DNA of 64,000 bases from JBBPYC01 sp038200275 (lineage in GTDB: Bacteria; Pseudomonadota; Gammaproteobacteria; Burkholderiales; Burkholderiaceae_C): NCBI GenBank assembly GCA_038200275.1, contig JBBPYC010000082.1, positions 62,001 to 126,000 of the forward strand, written 5' to 3'. Below are positions 43,612 through 52,156 of this stretch, in pieces. The position numbers and the translations under genes are program-made. Position 1 is the first letter of the stretch, and each line of letters begins with the position of its first letter. A model generated the notes under the pieces. It saw only the letters and a list, made by a program, of their open reading frames with translations, was not told where the DNA came from and ran no database searches.

Positions 43612-45336
43612 ATGAGCGCCATCGATTCCCTCGTTAAAGACACAACGGTCGTTGCGTTACCCGGACTCGGCCGTGCGCTGGTTGCCGCCGGCAAACTACC
43701 GCAGAAATCCGCTGAAGACATCTTCCGCAAAGCACAGACCGCACGCAGCAGTTTCATCACCGAATTGACCGGCTCGGGTGCAGTCTCGACTGCCGATCTG
43801 GCGCATGCGGCGTCCGCGGCGTTTGCGGTGCCGCTGGTGGATCTCGACGCGGTCGACCCCATGCGGCTGCCGCGCGACTTGCTCGATGCCAAGCTGTGCC
43901 ATGCCTACCGCGTGCTGCCGATGGCCAAGCGCCACAACCGGCTGGTTGTGGCGACTGCCGACCCGAGTGACCACGAGGCGGCGGAAAAAATCAAATTCTC
44001 GACCCAGATGGGCATCGACTGGGTGATTGCCGAGTACGACAAGCTGATGCGCGTCCTCAGCGGTGCGGGCGCAGAAGCCAACGACGCTGGGGCGGGCAAA
44101 GACTTCGATTTTGGCGATTTGGGTATTGAGGAAGCGCCGGCCGAAGACGACTCGGCGCTCGCCGAAGTCGACGATGCACCGATCGTGCGGTTTCTGCAAA
44201 AGATGCTGCTCGATGCGTTCAAGATGCGCGCCTCTGACCTGCACTTCGAGCCGTACGAGCACCATTTCCGCGTGCGTTTCCGGGTTGACGGCGAACTTCG
44301 CGAAATCGCGTCGCCACCGATCAGCATTCGCGAAAAGCTGGCCTCGCGCATCAAGGTGATCTCACGCCTCGACATCTCGGAAAAGCGGATTCCGCAAGAC
44401 GGCCGCATGAAGATGAAGATCGGCGCAGACCGCGTGATCGACTTCCGCGTCAGCACCTTGCCGACGCTGTTCGGCGAGAAGATCGTGATTCGGATTCTGG
44501 ACCCGAGCAGCGCCCAGATGGGCATCGAGGCGCTTGGTTATGAGCCGGAAGAAAAGGCGCGCTTGCTACAGGCGATCGGCCGACCCTACGGGATGATTCT
44601 GGTAACCGGGCCGACCGGCTCCGGCAAAACGGTGTCGCTCTACACCTGCCTGAATTTGTTGAACAAGCCGGGCGTGAACATCGCGACCGCAGAAGACCCG
44701 TCCGAGATCAACCTGCCGGGTGTAAACCAGGTCAACGTGAACGAGAAGGCCGGCCTGACATTCGCGGCTGCGCTCAAATCGTTTCTGCGCCAAGACCCGG
44801 ACATCATCATGGTGGGTGAGATTCGCGATCTGGAGACCGCCGACATCTCGATCAAGGCCGCGCAGACCGGCCACTTGGTGCTGTCCACTCTGCACACGAA
44901 CGACGCGCCAACCACGCTCACGCGGATGCGCAACATGGGCATCGCGCCGTTCAACATCGCATCCAGCGTGATTCTGATTACTGCCCAGCGGCTCGCACGC
45001 CGGCTCTGCCCTGCGTGCAAGACGCCCGCCGACATCCCCGATGCGGCACTGATCGAGTCCGGCTTCAGGGAAGACGAGCTTGACGGCTCCTGGGTGCCGT
45101 ACGCTCCAGTGGGTTGCTCGGCCTGTAACAACGGCTACAAGGGCCGGCTTGGCATCTATCAGGTGATGCCGATCAATGAAGAGATGCAGCAGATCATCTT
45201 GCGCGACGGCAGCGCGCTCGACATCGCAAAGCAGGCCAAGCTCGACGGCGTGCGCTCGCTGCGCCAGTCCGGACTGCACAAGGTCAAGGGCGGATTCACT
45301 TCGCTCGACGAAGTGCTTGCGGTCACGAACGAATAA
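43612..45336 (+). CDS. pilB: Type IV pilus assembly ATPase PilB
   Basis: PilB is the hexameric cytoplasmic ATPase that drives pilus extension. The 574-residue protein has the N-terminal MshEN-like domain (about residues 30-150) and the GspE/PilB ATPase core with Walker A GPTGSGKT near 330, Asp box EDPSEINLPGVNQVNVN, Walker B DPDIIMVGEIRD and the His box TGHLVLSTLHTND. A zinc-binding CxxC pair set (CPACK, CSACN) lies in the C-terminal part. EDPSEI differs from the usual EDPVEI by one residue. It heads the pilB-pilC-pilD run. Confidence 0.97.
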   Translation: MSAIDSLVKDTTVVALPGLGRALVAAGKLPQKSAEDIFRKAQTARSSFITELTGSGAVSTADLAHAASAAFAVPLVDLDAVDPMRLPRDLLDAKLCHAYRVLPMAKRHNRLVVATADPSDHEAAEKIKFSTQMGIDWVIAEYDKLMRVLSGAGAEANDAGAGKDFDFGDLGIEEAPAEDDSALAEVDDAPIVRFLQKMLLDAFKMRASDLHFEPYEHHFRVRFRVDGELREIASPPISIREKLASRIKVISRLDISEKRIPQDGRMKMKIGADRVIDFRVSTLPTLFGEKIVIRILDPSSAQMGIEALGYEPEEKARLLQAIGRPYGMILVTGPTGSGKTVSLYTCLNLLNKPGVNIATAEDPSEINLPGVNQVNVNEKAGLTFAAALKSFLRQDPDIIMVGEIRDLETADISIKAAQTGHLVLSTLHTNDAPTTLTRMRNMGIAPFNIASSVILITAQRLARRLCPACKTPADIPDAALIESGFREDELDGSWVPYAPVGCSACNNGYKGRLGIYQVMPINEEMQQIILRDGSALDIAKQAKLDGVRSLRQSGLHKVKGGFTSLDEVLAVTNE

Positions 45337-45396
45337 CCGCAGTCCTTCACTGCATTCCCCTTTCTCCCGATTTCATCGCCCGCAATCACACCCATC

Positions 45397-46614
45397 ATGG
45401 CCACAGCAACTTCAAAGAACCTTGCCGAATTCGTGTTCGAGTGGGAGGGCAAGGATCGGCACGGCAAACAAGTGCGCGGCGAGGTGCGCGCTGGTGGGGA
45501 AAACCAGGTCATGGCGTCGCTGCGGCGACAGGGCGTGCTACCCAGCAAGATCAAGAAGCGCCGGATGCGTTCGGGCAAGTCGATCAAGCCCAAAGACATC
45601 GCGATCTTCACGCGACAGTTGGCCACGATGATGAAGGCCGGCGTGCCGCTGCTGCAGGCGTTCGACATCGTCGGCCGCGGCAACGCGAACGGCAGCGTGA
45701 CGAAGTTGCTCAACGACATCCGCAACGATGTGGAAACCGGCACCTCGCTGTCGGCCGCATTCCGCAAGCATCCGCGCTACTTCGACAACCTGTACTGCAA
45801 CTTGGTCGAAGCAGGTGAGACCGCCGGTATTCTGGAAGCGCTGCTGGACCGTCTCGCGGTCTACATGGAGAAGACCGAGGCGATCAAGTCGAAGATCAAG
45901 TCGGCGCTGATGTATCCGATCTCGGTGATCGTGGTCGCGTTCGTGGTGGTCGCGGTCATCATGATCTTCGTGATTCCGGCATTCAAGGAAGTGTTCAGTT
46001 CGTTCGGTGCCGACCTGCCGGCGCCCACGCTGTTCGTGATCGCAATGAGCGAGTTCTTTGTCCAGTGGTGGTGGCTGATCTTCGGCGGCATCGGCGGTGG
46101 CCTGTACTTCTTCATGCAAGCGTGGCGGCGCAGCGAGAAAGTTCAAATGGTCATGGACCGGCTGATGCTCAAAATACCGATCTTTGGTGCCCTGATCGAG
46201 AAATCCGTGATTGCACGTTGGACCCGCACGTTGTCGACAATGTTCGCTGCTGGCGTGCCGCTGGTCGAAGCGCTGGACTCGGTCGGCGGTGCCTCGGGCA
46301 ATTCGCTGTATGCAAAAGCCACCGAGAAAATTCAGCAGGAAGTCTCCACCGGCACCAGCCTCACGGCGGCGATGGGCAACGCGAACCTGTTTCCTTCCAT
46401 GGTGCTGCAGATGTGCGCAATCGGCGAAGAGTCCGGCTCGATCGATCACATGCTCGGCAAGGCCGCTGACTTCTATGAGTCGGAAGTCGACGACATGGTG
46501 GCCGGCCTGTCTTCCCTGATGGAGCCGATCATCATCGTGATCCTGGGGGGCTTGATCGGCGGTATCGTGGTGTCGATGTACCTCCCAATCTTCAAGCTCG
46601 GTCAGGTGGTCTGA
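45397..46614 (+). CDS. pilC: Type IV pilus inner-membrane platform protein PilC
   Basis: PilC is the membrane platform on which PilB and PilT act. The 405-residue protein has the two repeated GspF domains, each with FTRQLATMMKAGVPLLQAF or WTRTLSTMFAAGVPLVEAL at its start, and three membrane helices (about residues 178-200, 222-245 and 375-397). The C-terminus SLMEPIIIVILGGLIGGIVVSMYLPIFKLGQVV is typical. It begins 60 bases after pilB and its stop overlaps the pilD start. Confidence 0.97.
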   Translation: MATATSKNLAEFVFEWEGKDRHGKQVRGEVRAGGENQVMASLRRQGVLPSKIKKRRMRSGKSIKPKDIAIFTRQLATMMKAGVPLLQAFDIVGRGNANGSVTKLLNDIRNDVETGTSLSAAFRKHPRYFDNLYCNLVEAGETAGILEALLDRLAVYMEKTEAIKSKIKSALMYPISVIVVAFVVVAVIMIFVIPAFKEVFSSFGADLPAPTLFVIAMSEFFVQWWWLIFGGIGGGLYFFMQAWRRSEKVQMVMDRLMLKIPIFGALIEKSVIARWTRTLSTMFAAGVPLVEALDSVGGASGNSLYAKATEKIQQEVSTGTSLTAAMGNANLFPSMVLQMCAIGEESGSIDHMLGKAADFYESEVDDMVAGLSSLMEPIIIVILGGLIGGIVVSMYLPIFKLGQVV

Positions 46615-47477
46615 TGGAAGAACTGCGCTGGGTCGAAGCCGGCATCGGGGCGCTGCTCGGCTTGTTGATCGGCAGCTTCCTGAACGTGGTGATTTATCGG
46701 CTGCCAAAGATGATGGAGCAGCAGTGGGCGGCCGAATGCGCCGAGTACACAAGCCAGCCAGCGGCCGTGGAGTCAGAAGCGCCAGCACCGGCACCCAGCT
46801 TCAATCTGCTGGTGCCGCGCTCGGCCTGCCAGCAGTGCGGCCATCAGATTCGCTGGCACGAAAACATTCCGCTGTTGAGCTATGCGTTGCTGCGCGGCAA
46901 ATGTTCGTCCTGCGGCGCCCGCATCAGCGCGCGCTACCCAGCTGTCGAAGTGCTGACCGGCGCGCTGTTTTTCTTTTGCTTCTGGCACTGGGGTGCAACG
47001 GCCACTGGCCTGTCCTGGTGCGCATTTTCCGCCGTGGTGCTGGCCTTGGCGCTGATTGACTGGGACACCACGCTGCTGCCCGACGACATGACGCTGCCGC
47101 TGGTCTGGGCCGGCCTGCTCGCCGCCACGTTCGAACTGACTCCCGTTGCGCTGCCGGATTCGGTGCTGGGCGCGGTCGGCGGCTATCTTTCGCTGTGGCT
47201 TGTGTACTGGGCGTTCAAGCTGGTGACTGGCAAGGAAGGCATGGGCTACGGCGACTTCAAGCTGTTCGCCGCGCTTGGCGCCTGGTTCGGCTGGCAGGCG
47301 CTGGTGCCGATCATCCTGATGGCGTCGGTGATCGGGGCCATCGTCGGCATCGCAATGAAGTTCGCAAGCTCGCTGCGCGAAGGCGGCTATGTGCCGTTCG
47401 GGCCATTCCTGGCGGGCGCCGGCCTGACGGCGATGGTGTTCGGCCCGCAGTCGATCCTGCACGCGGTGGGCTTGTAA
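46614..47477 (+). CDS. pilD: Type IV prepilin peptidase / N-methyltransferase PilD
   Basis: PilD cleaves the leader of prepilins and methylates the new N-terminus in the inner membrane. The 287-residue protein has the cytoplasmic zinc domain with two CxxC pairs (CQQCGHQIRW and CSSCGARIS, about residues 74-107), and the two aspartic protease motifs DWDTTLLPDD and GMGYGDFKLFAALGAW. A spacer of about 25 residues after helix 1 is Ala/Pro-rich. The ATG overlaps the pilC stop (TGATG). No pilin gene is in the window. Confidence 0.96.
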   Translation: MEELRWVEAGIGALLGLLIGSFLNVVIYRLPKMMEQQWAAECAEYTSQPAAVESEAPAPAPSFNLLVPRSACQQCGHQIRWHENIPLLSYALLRGKCSSCGARISARYPAVEVLTGALFFFCFWHWGATATGLSWCAFSAVVLALALIDWDTTLLPDDMTLPLVWAGLLAATFELTPVALPDSVLGAVGGYLSLWLVYWAFKLVTGKEGMGYGDFKLFAALGAWFGWQALVPIILMASVIGAIVGIAMKFASSLREGGYVPFGPFLAGAGLTAMVFGPQSILHAVGL

Positions 47478-47481
47478 GTCA

Positions 47482-48084
47482 ATGAGACGGATCGGCCTGA
47501 CCGGCGGCATCGGCAGCGGCAAGAGCACGGTGGCGCGCGTGCTGGGCACGCTCGGCGCGGTGCTGATCGATGCCGATGCGATCTCGCGCGATACGACGGC
47601 TGCTGGCGGCGCAGCAACCCAGCCGATCCGAGCCGAATTTGGTGCCCCATTCCTCGACTCAAGCGGTGCGCTGGACCGTGACCGCATGCGCACATTGGTT
47701 TTTGAAGACGCGTCGGCCCGCGCGCGGCTGGAGGCGATCGTCCATCCGCTGGTTGGTGCGGAAATCGCGGCGCAGGCCGCCGCGGCCCATGCTTCGAGCG
47801 CGCGCTGCGTCGTCTTCGACGTGCCGTTGTTGGTGGAATCCGGCGGCCGCTGGGCGGCGCAAGTCGATGCAGTCTGGGTCTGCGACTGCCGGGCTGAGAC
47901 GCAGGTCGAGCGCGTCAGGCAGCGCAACAACTTGCCGCGCACGGCAGTGGAATCGATCATCGCCTCCCAGGCTACGCGCGCACAACGTCTGGCCGCAGCC
48001 GATGTCGTGATCTACAACGACGCCGTCTCACTTGAGCAGTTGGCACACACCGTCACACAAGCGGCCAAGTCGTTCGGGCTATGA
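47482..48084 (+). CDS. coaE: Dephospho-CoA kinase
   Basis: CoaE catalyses the last step of coenzyme A synthesis. The 200-residue protein has the P-loop GLTGGIGSGKSTV at residues 5-17, the substrate Asp region IDADAISRD at about 31-39 and the VFDVPLLVESGG segment near 113-124. It starts five bases after pilD, the usual pilD-coaE arrangement of proteobacteria. Confidence 0.96.
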   Translation: MRRIGLTGGIGSGKSTVARVLGTLGAVLIDADAISRDTTAAGGAATQPIRAEFGAPFLDSSGALDRDRMRTLVFEDASARARLEAIVHPLVGAEIAAQAAAAHASSARCVVFDVPLLVESGGRWAAQVDAVWVCDCRAETQVERVRQRNNLPRTAVESIIASQATRAQRLAAADVVIYNDAVSLEQLAHTVTQAAKSFGL

Positions 48085-48231
48085 TTTGAGGCCAGGACCG
48101 CACAGCGGCTTCGGTCCAGCCGCAGGCTTTGCTGGTTGTCCGCTCGGTGCCCCATCGCATCGGCTCTTCATGCGTGGCGTTATTGCCCGCCCCCTTATTT
48201 TTTGCCCGGTTTCGGGAAAACGACCTCTAGC

Positions 48232-48987
48232 GTGATCCTCTACGAATACCCGTTCAACGAACGCATCCGCACCTACCTCCGGCTTGAGCACCTGCTGCGC
48301 CGACTTGCCGAACTGGTGCCCCGCGAGCATCCGCTCGATCATCATTTCGCACTCGTCACGATCTTCGAGGTGATGGACGTGGCTGCGCGCGCGGACCTGA
48401 AGTCCGATGTCATGAAGGACCTGGACAAGCAGCGTCAGGCACTCGATGCATTTCGCAGCAGCCCCGACGTCTCGCACGAAGTGCTCGACACCGTGATCGC
48501 CCAGCTGACGCGCTGCTTCGAAGCGTTGAACGTGCAGCCGGGCAAAGCCGGCCAGTCACTCACCGAGAACGATTGGCTGATGAGCATCCGCAGCCGCGTG
48601 AGCATTCCCGGCGGCGCGTGTGGCTTCGATCTGCCCGCTTATTACGCCTGGCAGCACAAGAGCAGTGCGGTTCGGCGTGAACAGGTCGAAGAATGGGCAT
48701 CCAGCCTGGCTCCGCTGGCCGAGTCGATCTTCGTGTTGATGAAGCTGCTGCGAGATCAGAGCAATCCGCAGAAGATCATGGCCGAGAAAGGCCAGTTTCA
48801 GCAGCACTTGCCTCTGGGCCGAGTGTTCCAGCTCGCGCGCATTCTGATCGACTCCGAGCTCGGGTTGATCCCTGAGACCAGCGGCAACCGGCTGATCGTT
48901 TCGATCCGACTGGTGCGCCAGCAGGAAGATGGCCGCTTGCAGCAGACTGAGGAAGATGTGCCAATGGAGCTTGCGCTCTGCTCCTGA
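48232..48987 (+). CDS. zapD: Cell division protein ZapD
   Basis: ZapD cross-links FtsZ filaments at the division ring. The 251-residue protein begins with the family's invariant ILYEYPFNERIRTYLRLEHLL from a GTG start. It continues with the helical domain and the conserved GGACGFDLPAYYAWQ segment near residue 125. The frame is open to 48136, but upstream residues do not fit. It stands between coaE and yacG as in many betaproteobacteria. Confidence 0.95.
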   Translation: MILYEYPFNERIRTYLRLEHLLRRLAELVPREHPLDHHFALVTIFEVMDVAARADLKSDVMKDLDKQRQALDAFRSSPDVSHEVLDTVIAQLTRCFEALNVQPGKAGQSLTENDWLMSIRSRVSIPGGACGFDLPAYYAWQHKSSAVRREQVEEWASSLAPLAESIFVLMKLLRDQSNPQKIMAEKGQFQQHLPLGRVFQLARILIDSELGLIPETSGNRLIVSIRLVRQQEDGRLQQTEEDVPMELALCS

Positions 48988-49043
48988 GCCACAACGGCAG
49001 CTGCTGCTTTCTCGGGCTCCTGTAACGGTCTTTTTGCTCAACC

Positions 49044-49271
49044 ATGGCCTCTGCATCCAAGCCTCACGCGGAGCCGCCAATCGAGCGGCAGGTTACTTGC
49101 CCCGCCTGCGGAGGGCCCAGCCTCTACAGCCCGCGCAATCCATTTCGTCCATTTTGCAGCGAGCGCTGCAAGAATCTGGACTTTGGCGCGTGGTCAAGCG
49201 AGCAATTCCGGGTCGCCTCAGATGCGCCTCCCGATGATGTTCCGCACGGGGACCCAAGAGAGCAGCCTTGA
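49044..49271 (+). CDS. yacG: DNA gyrase inhibitor YacG
   Basis: YacG is a small zinc protein that binds GyrB and inhibits gyrase. The 75-residue sequence carries the four-Cys zinc site in VTCPACGGPSLYSP and FRPFCSERCKNLDFGAWSSEQ, both matching the family. It follows zapD by 56 bases. It converges on the NUDIX gene across 54 bases. Confidence 0.95.
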   Translation: MASASKPHAEPPIERQVTCPACGGPSLYSPRNPFRPFCSERCKNLDFGAWSSEQFRVASDAPPDDVPHGDPREQP

Positions 49272-49325
49272 CGATGACAGGCAGTGCTTGCTCGGCCTGC
49301 GCACGCGCACTCTCCGACGCCGTCG

Positions 49326-49871
49326 CTAGACGCCAAGCCTCGCTTCGGTAGAGCTTCGCTCCTCGGCAAGCCAGCCCAGCACCGGAATGGTGCCCGCCAG
49401 CACCGGCGCCACCGTGACCGGCAATCGCTGCCAAGCCGCTTGCTGGCCCTCGCGCATTTGCAGCACACCGCGCCATTCGGACACCTTGCAAAAATGCAGC
49501 CGCACCAGCGCATGCGGATAGTCGACCATCTCGGTCTTCCAACGCATGACGGCACCAACCGAGATGCCGAGTTCTTCCTGCAGTTCCCGCGCCAGCGCCT
49601 GTTCAACCGATTCACCGGCTTCAAGCTTGCCGCCGGGGAACTCCCAGTACCCTGCGTAGACCTTGCCGACCGGCCGGGACGTCAACAGGAAGTCGCCGTT
49701 CGGCGCGATCAGCACACCGACGGCCACTTCGACGACCAGGCGCGATGCACCCCGGCCGCTGGCAGATGGCGCACGCGGTTGGTCTGCGTCGGCAATCAGC
49801 ACGGGAACCGACGAAGCATCAGCAGGCGAAGCCGGCAAGGTGGACTGCTCGTCAGCTTTCTCGCTTGCCAT
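49326..49871 (-). CDS. NUDIX hydrolase, MutT-like (8-oxo-dGTP diphosphatase)
   Basis: The 181-residue product has a 45-residue Ala/Ser/Asp-rich N-terminal region and then a MutT domain: VEVAVGVLIAPNGDFLLTSRPVGKVYAGYWEFPGGKLEAGES, with the NUDIX box running on to RELQEELGI. The PGGKLEAGE and WEFPGG motifs are those of 8-oxo-dGTP hydrolases that prevent mutation. The ATG at 49871 lies within the 3' end of the DUF815 gene (20-base overlap), so translation is probably coupled. Confidence 0.88.
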   Translation of the reverse strand: MASEKADEQSTLPASPADASSVPVLIADADQPRAPSASGRGASRLVVEVAVGVLIAPNGDFLLTSRPVGKVYAGYWEFPGGKLEAGESVEQALARELQEELGISVGAVMRWKTEMVDYPHALVRLHFCKVSEWRGVLQMREGQQAAWQRLPVTVAPVLAGTIPVLGWLAEERSSTEARLGV

Positions 49872-50733
49872 GCCGTCCCGCATGATCACGCGCGAACTGG
49901 TAAGCCACCCTGCCACTGCGGGAGCCTCGCTCCAGCGCCCAGACCAGTGCCTCGGGCCGCGCGGCTTCGATCGCCTTCCCGTCGACGCCGAACGACGACA
50001 GCCACTGCGCGGCAATCGTCAGGTATTCATCCTGCGTGAACGGATAAAAACTGACCCACAGACCAAACCGTTCCGAAAGTGAAATTTTTTCCTCCACCAC
50101 CTCTCCCGGATGCACCTCGCCGTCCTCGGTGTGCTGATAGCTCAGGTTTTCCTTCATGTACTCGGGCAGCAGATGGCGACGGTTGCTGGTCGCGTAGATC
50201 AGCACGTTCGGTGTGGCGGCCGCGACCGAGCCATCGAGTGCCGACTTCAGCGCCTTGTAGCCCGGTTCGCCTTCGTCGAAGCTCAGGTCGTCGCAAAACA
50301 CAATGAACTTTTCAGCGCGGCCTGCCACCACGTCGACAATGTCGGGCAGGTCCACCAAATCCCCTTTGTCGACTTCGATTAAACGCAGGCCTCGCCCGGC
50401 GAACTCGTTCAAGCACGCTTTGATCAACGACGATTTGCCGGTGCCGCGCGCGCCGGTCAACAGCACGTTGTTGGCCGGCAACCCATCCACGAAATGCTCG
50501 GTGTTGAGCCGGATTTTCTCTTTCTGAATATCGACTTCCTTGAGTGCTTCCAGTCGCAGATCGGCCACGTGTCGCACCGGCTCCAGCCTGCCATAGCCCG
50601 AGCTGCGCTTGCGGTATCGGTACGCAATCGACGTGTTCCAGTCGGGCGCCGTCAGTGGCTGCGGCAGCACGCTTTCAATGCGCGCAAGCAGGCTCTCCGC
50701 ACGCGCCATGAGACGTTTGAACTCTTCGTTCAT
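49852..50733 (-). CDS. DUF815 AAA+ family ATP-binding protein
   Basis: The 293-residue cytoplasmic protein has the DUF815 layout: an N-terminal helical part, then NNVLLTGARGTGKSSLIKACL with Walker A GARGTGKS (about residues 93-100), KFIVFCDDLSFDEGE with Walker B, and a sensor region IYATSNRRHLLPEY. The C-terminal part has FGLWVSFYPFTQDEYLTI. Its function is not established. Start and stop overlap both neighbours: argJ stop at 50730 and the NUDIX start at 49871, giving a tightly packed argJ-DUF815-mutT unit. Confidence 0.88.
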   Translation of the reverse strand: MNEEFKRLMARAESLLARIESVLPQPLTAPDWNTSIAYRYRKRSSGYGRLEPVRHVADLRLEALKEVDIQKEKIRLNTEHFVDGLPANNVLLTGARGTGKSSLIKACLNEFAGRGLRLIEVDKGDLVDLPDIVDVVAGRAEKFIVFCDDLSFDEGEPGYKALKSALDGSVAAATPNVLIYATSNRRHLLPEYMKENLSYQHTEDGEVHPGEVVEEKISLSERFGLWVSFYPFTQDEYLTIAAQWLSSFGVDGKAIEAARPEALVWALERGSRSGRVAYQFARDHAGRHGKRES

Positions 50734-51959
50734 GACCGGTAGTCCGCGTTGATCGACACGTAGTCGTGGCTCAGGTCGCAGGTCCAGACCGTGTCACTCG
50801 CATCGCCGCGTCCCAGCAGCACGCGCACCGTGATCTCGGCTTGCTTGAGCACACGCTGGCCTTGGCTCTCCTGATACTCCGGCCGGCGCCCGCCATCGGC
50901 CACCACATGCACATCGTCTAAAAACAGGTCGATCTTGGTCTGGTCGAGGTCGTTGATGCCCGCATAGCCGACTGCCGCCAGGATGCGGCCCAAGTTCGGG
51001 TCGCTGGCAAAGAACGCGGTCTTTACGAGCGGTGAATGCGCGATTGCAAAGCCCACCTTCAAGCACTCGTCGGTCGACTGCCCGCCTTCGACACGGATCG
51101 TGATGAACTTGGTCGCACCCTCGCCGTCGCGCACGATCGCCTGCGCGAGCTGCTGCGCCACGTGCTGCAACGCTTGGGTCAACGCCCGGCCTTCCGCGCT
51201 TTGCAACGATTGAATCGGTGGATGCCCGGCCTTGTTCGTCGCGATCAGGATGAATGAATCGTTGGTAGACGTATCGCCGTCGATCGTGACGCGGTTGAAC
51301 GACGCATCGGCGAGCTGCTTGGCGAGAGCGGGCAGCAGCGCGGCATCGATGCAGGCATCGGTCGCGAGGAAGCCAAGCATGGTCGCCATGTTCGGATGGA
51401 TCATGCCGGCGCCCTTGGCGATGCCGGTCGCATGCACCTTGGCGTCACCGATCTGCCACTGCGTGCTGAAGGCCTTGGCGACCGTGTCGGTCGTCATGAT
51501 CGCTTCGGCCGCACGCGCCCAGTGATCGGCCTGCAGGTCCTCCAGCGCCGCCGGCAGACCCGCCCGAATCCGGTCGATCGGCAACGGCTCCATGATCACG
51601 CCGGTGGAAAACGGCAGCACCTGCTCCGGCGCCAGATCGAGCTGTTGGGCCAGCGCAATGCAGGTCGCCCTAGCGCGCGCAAGCCCCTCGTCGCCCGTGC
51701 CCGCATTCGCATTGCCGGTGTTGATCACCATCGCGCGAATGCCCAGGTTGGCTGCCAAATGCTCGCGGCAGACCTGCACCGGCGCAGCACAGAAGCGGTT
51801 CTGTGTGAACACGCCGGCGACTGCTGTGCCTTCATCGAAGGCGAATACGGTCAGATCCTTGCGGTTCGCCTTGCGGATACCAGCTTCGGCGGTGCCGATG
51901 CGCACACCGGCGATCGCATGCAGTGCGGTTGGGTCGGGTGGAAACAGGTTGACGGGCAT
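50730..51959 (-). CDS. argJ: Glutamate N-acetyltransferase / amino-acid acetyltransferase (bifunctional ArgJ)
   Basis: ArgJ recycles the acetyl group from acetylornithine to glutamate in arginine synthesis. The 409-residue precursor self-cleaves before a Thr in the GMIHPNMATMLGFLATDA segment (about residues 190-207). Other marks are VINTGNANAGTG, the oxyanion-hole segment LPFSTGVIMEPLP and the C-terminus SINADYRS. The ATG at 51959 is the family start; the frame continues far upstream without meaning. It overlaps the DUF815 gene by four bases. Confidence 0.96.
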   Translation of the reverse strand: MPVNLFPPDPTALHAIAGVRIGTAEAGIRKANRKDLTVFAFDEGTAVAGVFTQNRFCAAPVQVCREHLAANLGIRAMVINTGNANAGTGDEGLARARATCIALAQQLDLAPEQVLPFSTGVIMEPLPIDRIRAGLPAALEDLQADHWARAAEAIMTTDTVAKAFSTQWQIGDAKVHATGIAKGAGMIHPNMATMLGFLATDACIDAALLPALAKQLADASFNRVTIDGDTSTNDSFILIATNKAGHPPIQSLQSAEGRALTQALQHVAQQLAQAIVRDGEGATKFITIRVEGGQSTDECLKVGFAIAHSPLVKTAFFASDPNLGRILAAVGYAGINDLDQTKIDLFLDDVHVVADGGRRPEYQESQGQRVLKQAEITVRVLLGRGDASDTVWTCDLSHDYVSINADYRS

Positions 51960-52156
51960 GGAAGGCGGCTTTCCAAAAAAGAGAACAAAAAAGGACAAGC
52001 GCTGACGGCAAGCGACGGGCAAGCGACGGGCAAGCAATTTACCAAGCGCGGGGCTCGAACGGATCGGGCAAACATCTGAAGCGGCAAATGGCTTCATCGA
52101 TTCCCAGCTTCGCCCGTGCTGCGGCCAAGGACGCGGTGCTGCCGATAATACGCAGC

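Noticed and set aside
45538..46794. Minus-strand frame (418 codons) opposite pilC
   Set aside because: Antisense of pilC with His/Arg/Asp-rich composition typical of shadow frames.
48094..48117. GGACCG...CGGTCC inverted repeat after coaE
   Set aside because: Only six pairs with an 11-base loop and no T run, so it is not convincing as a terminator.
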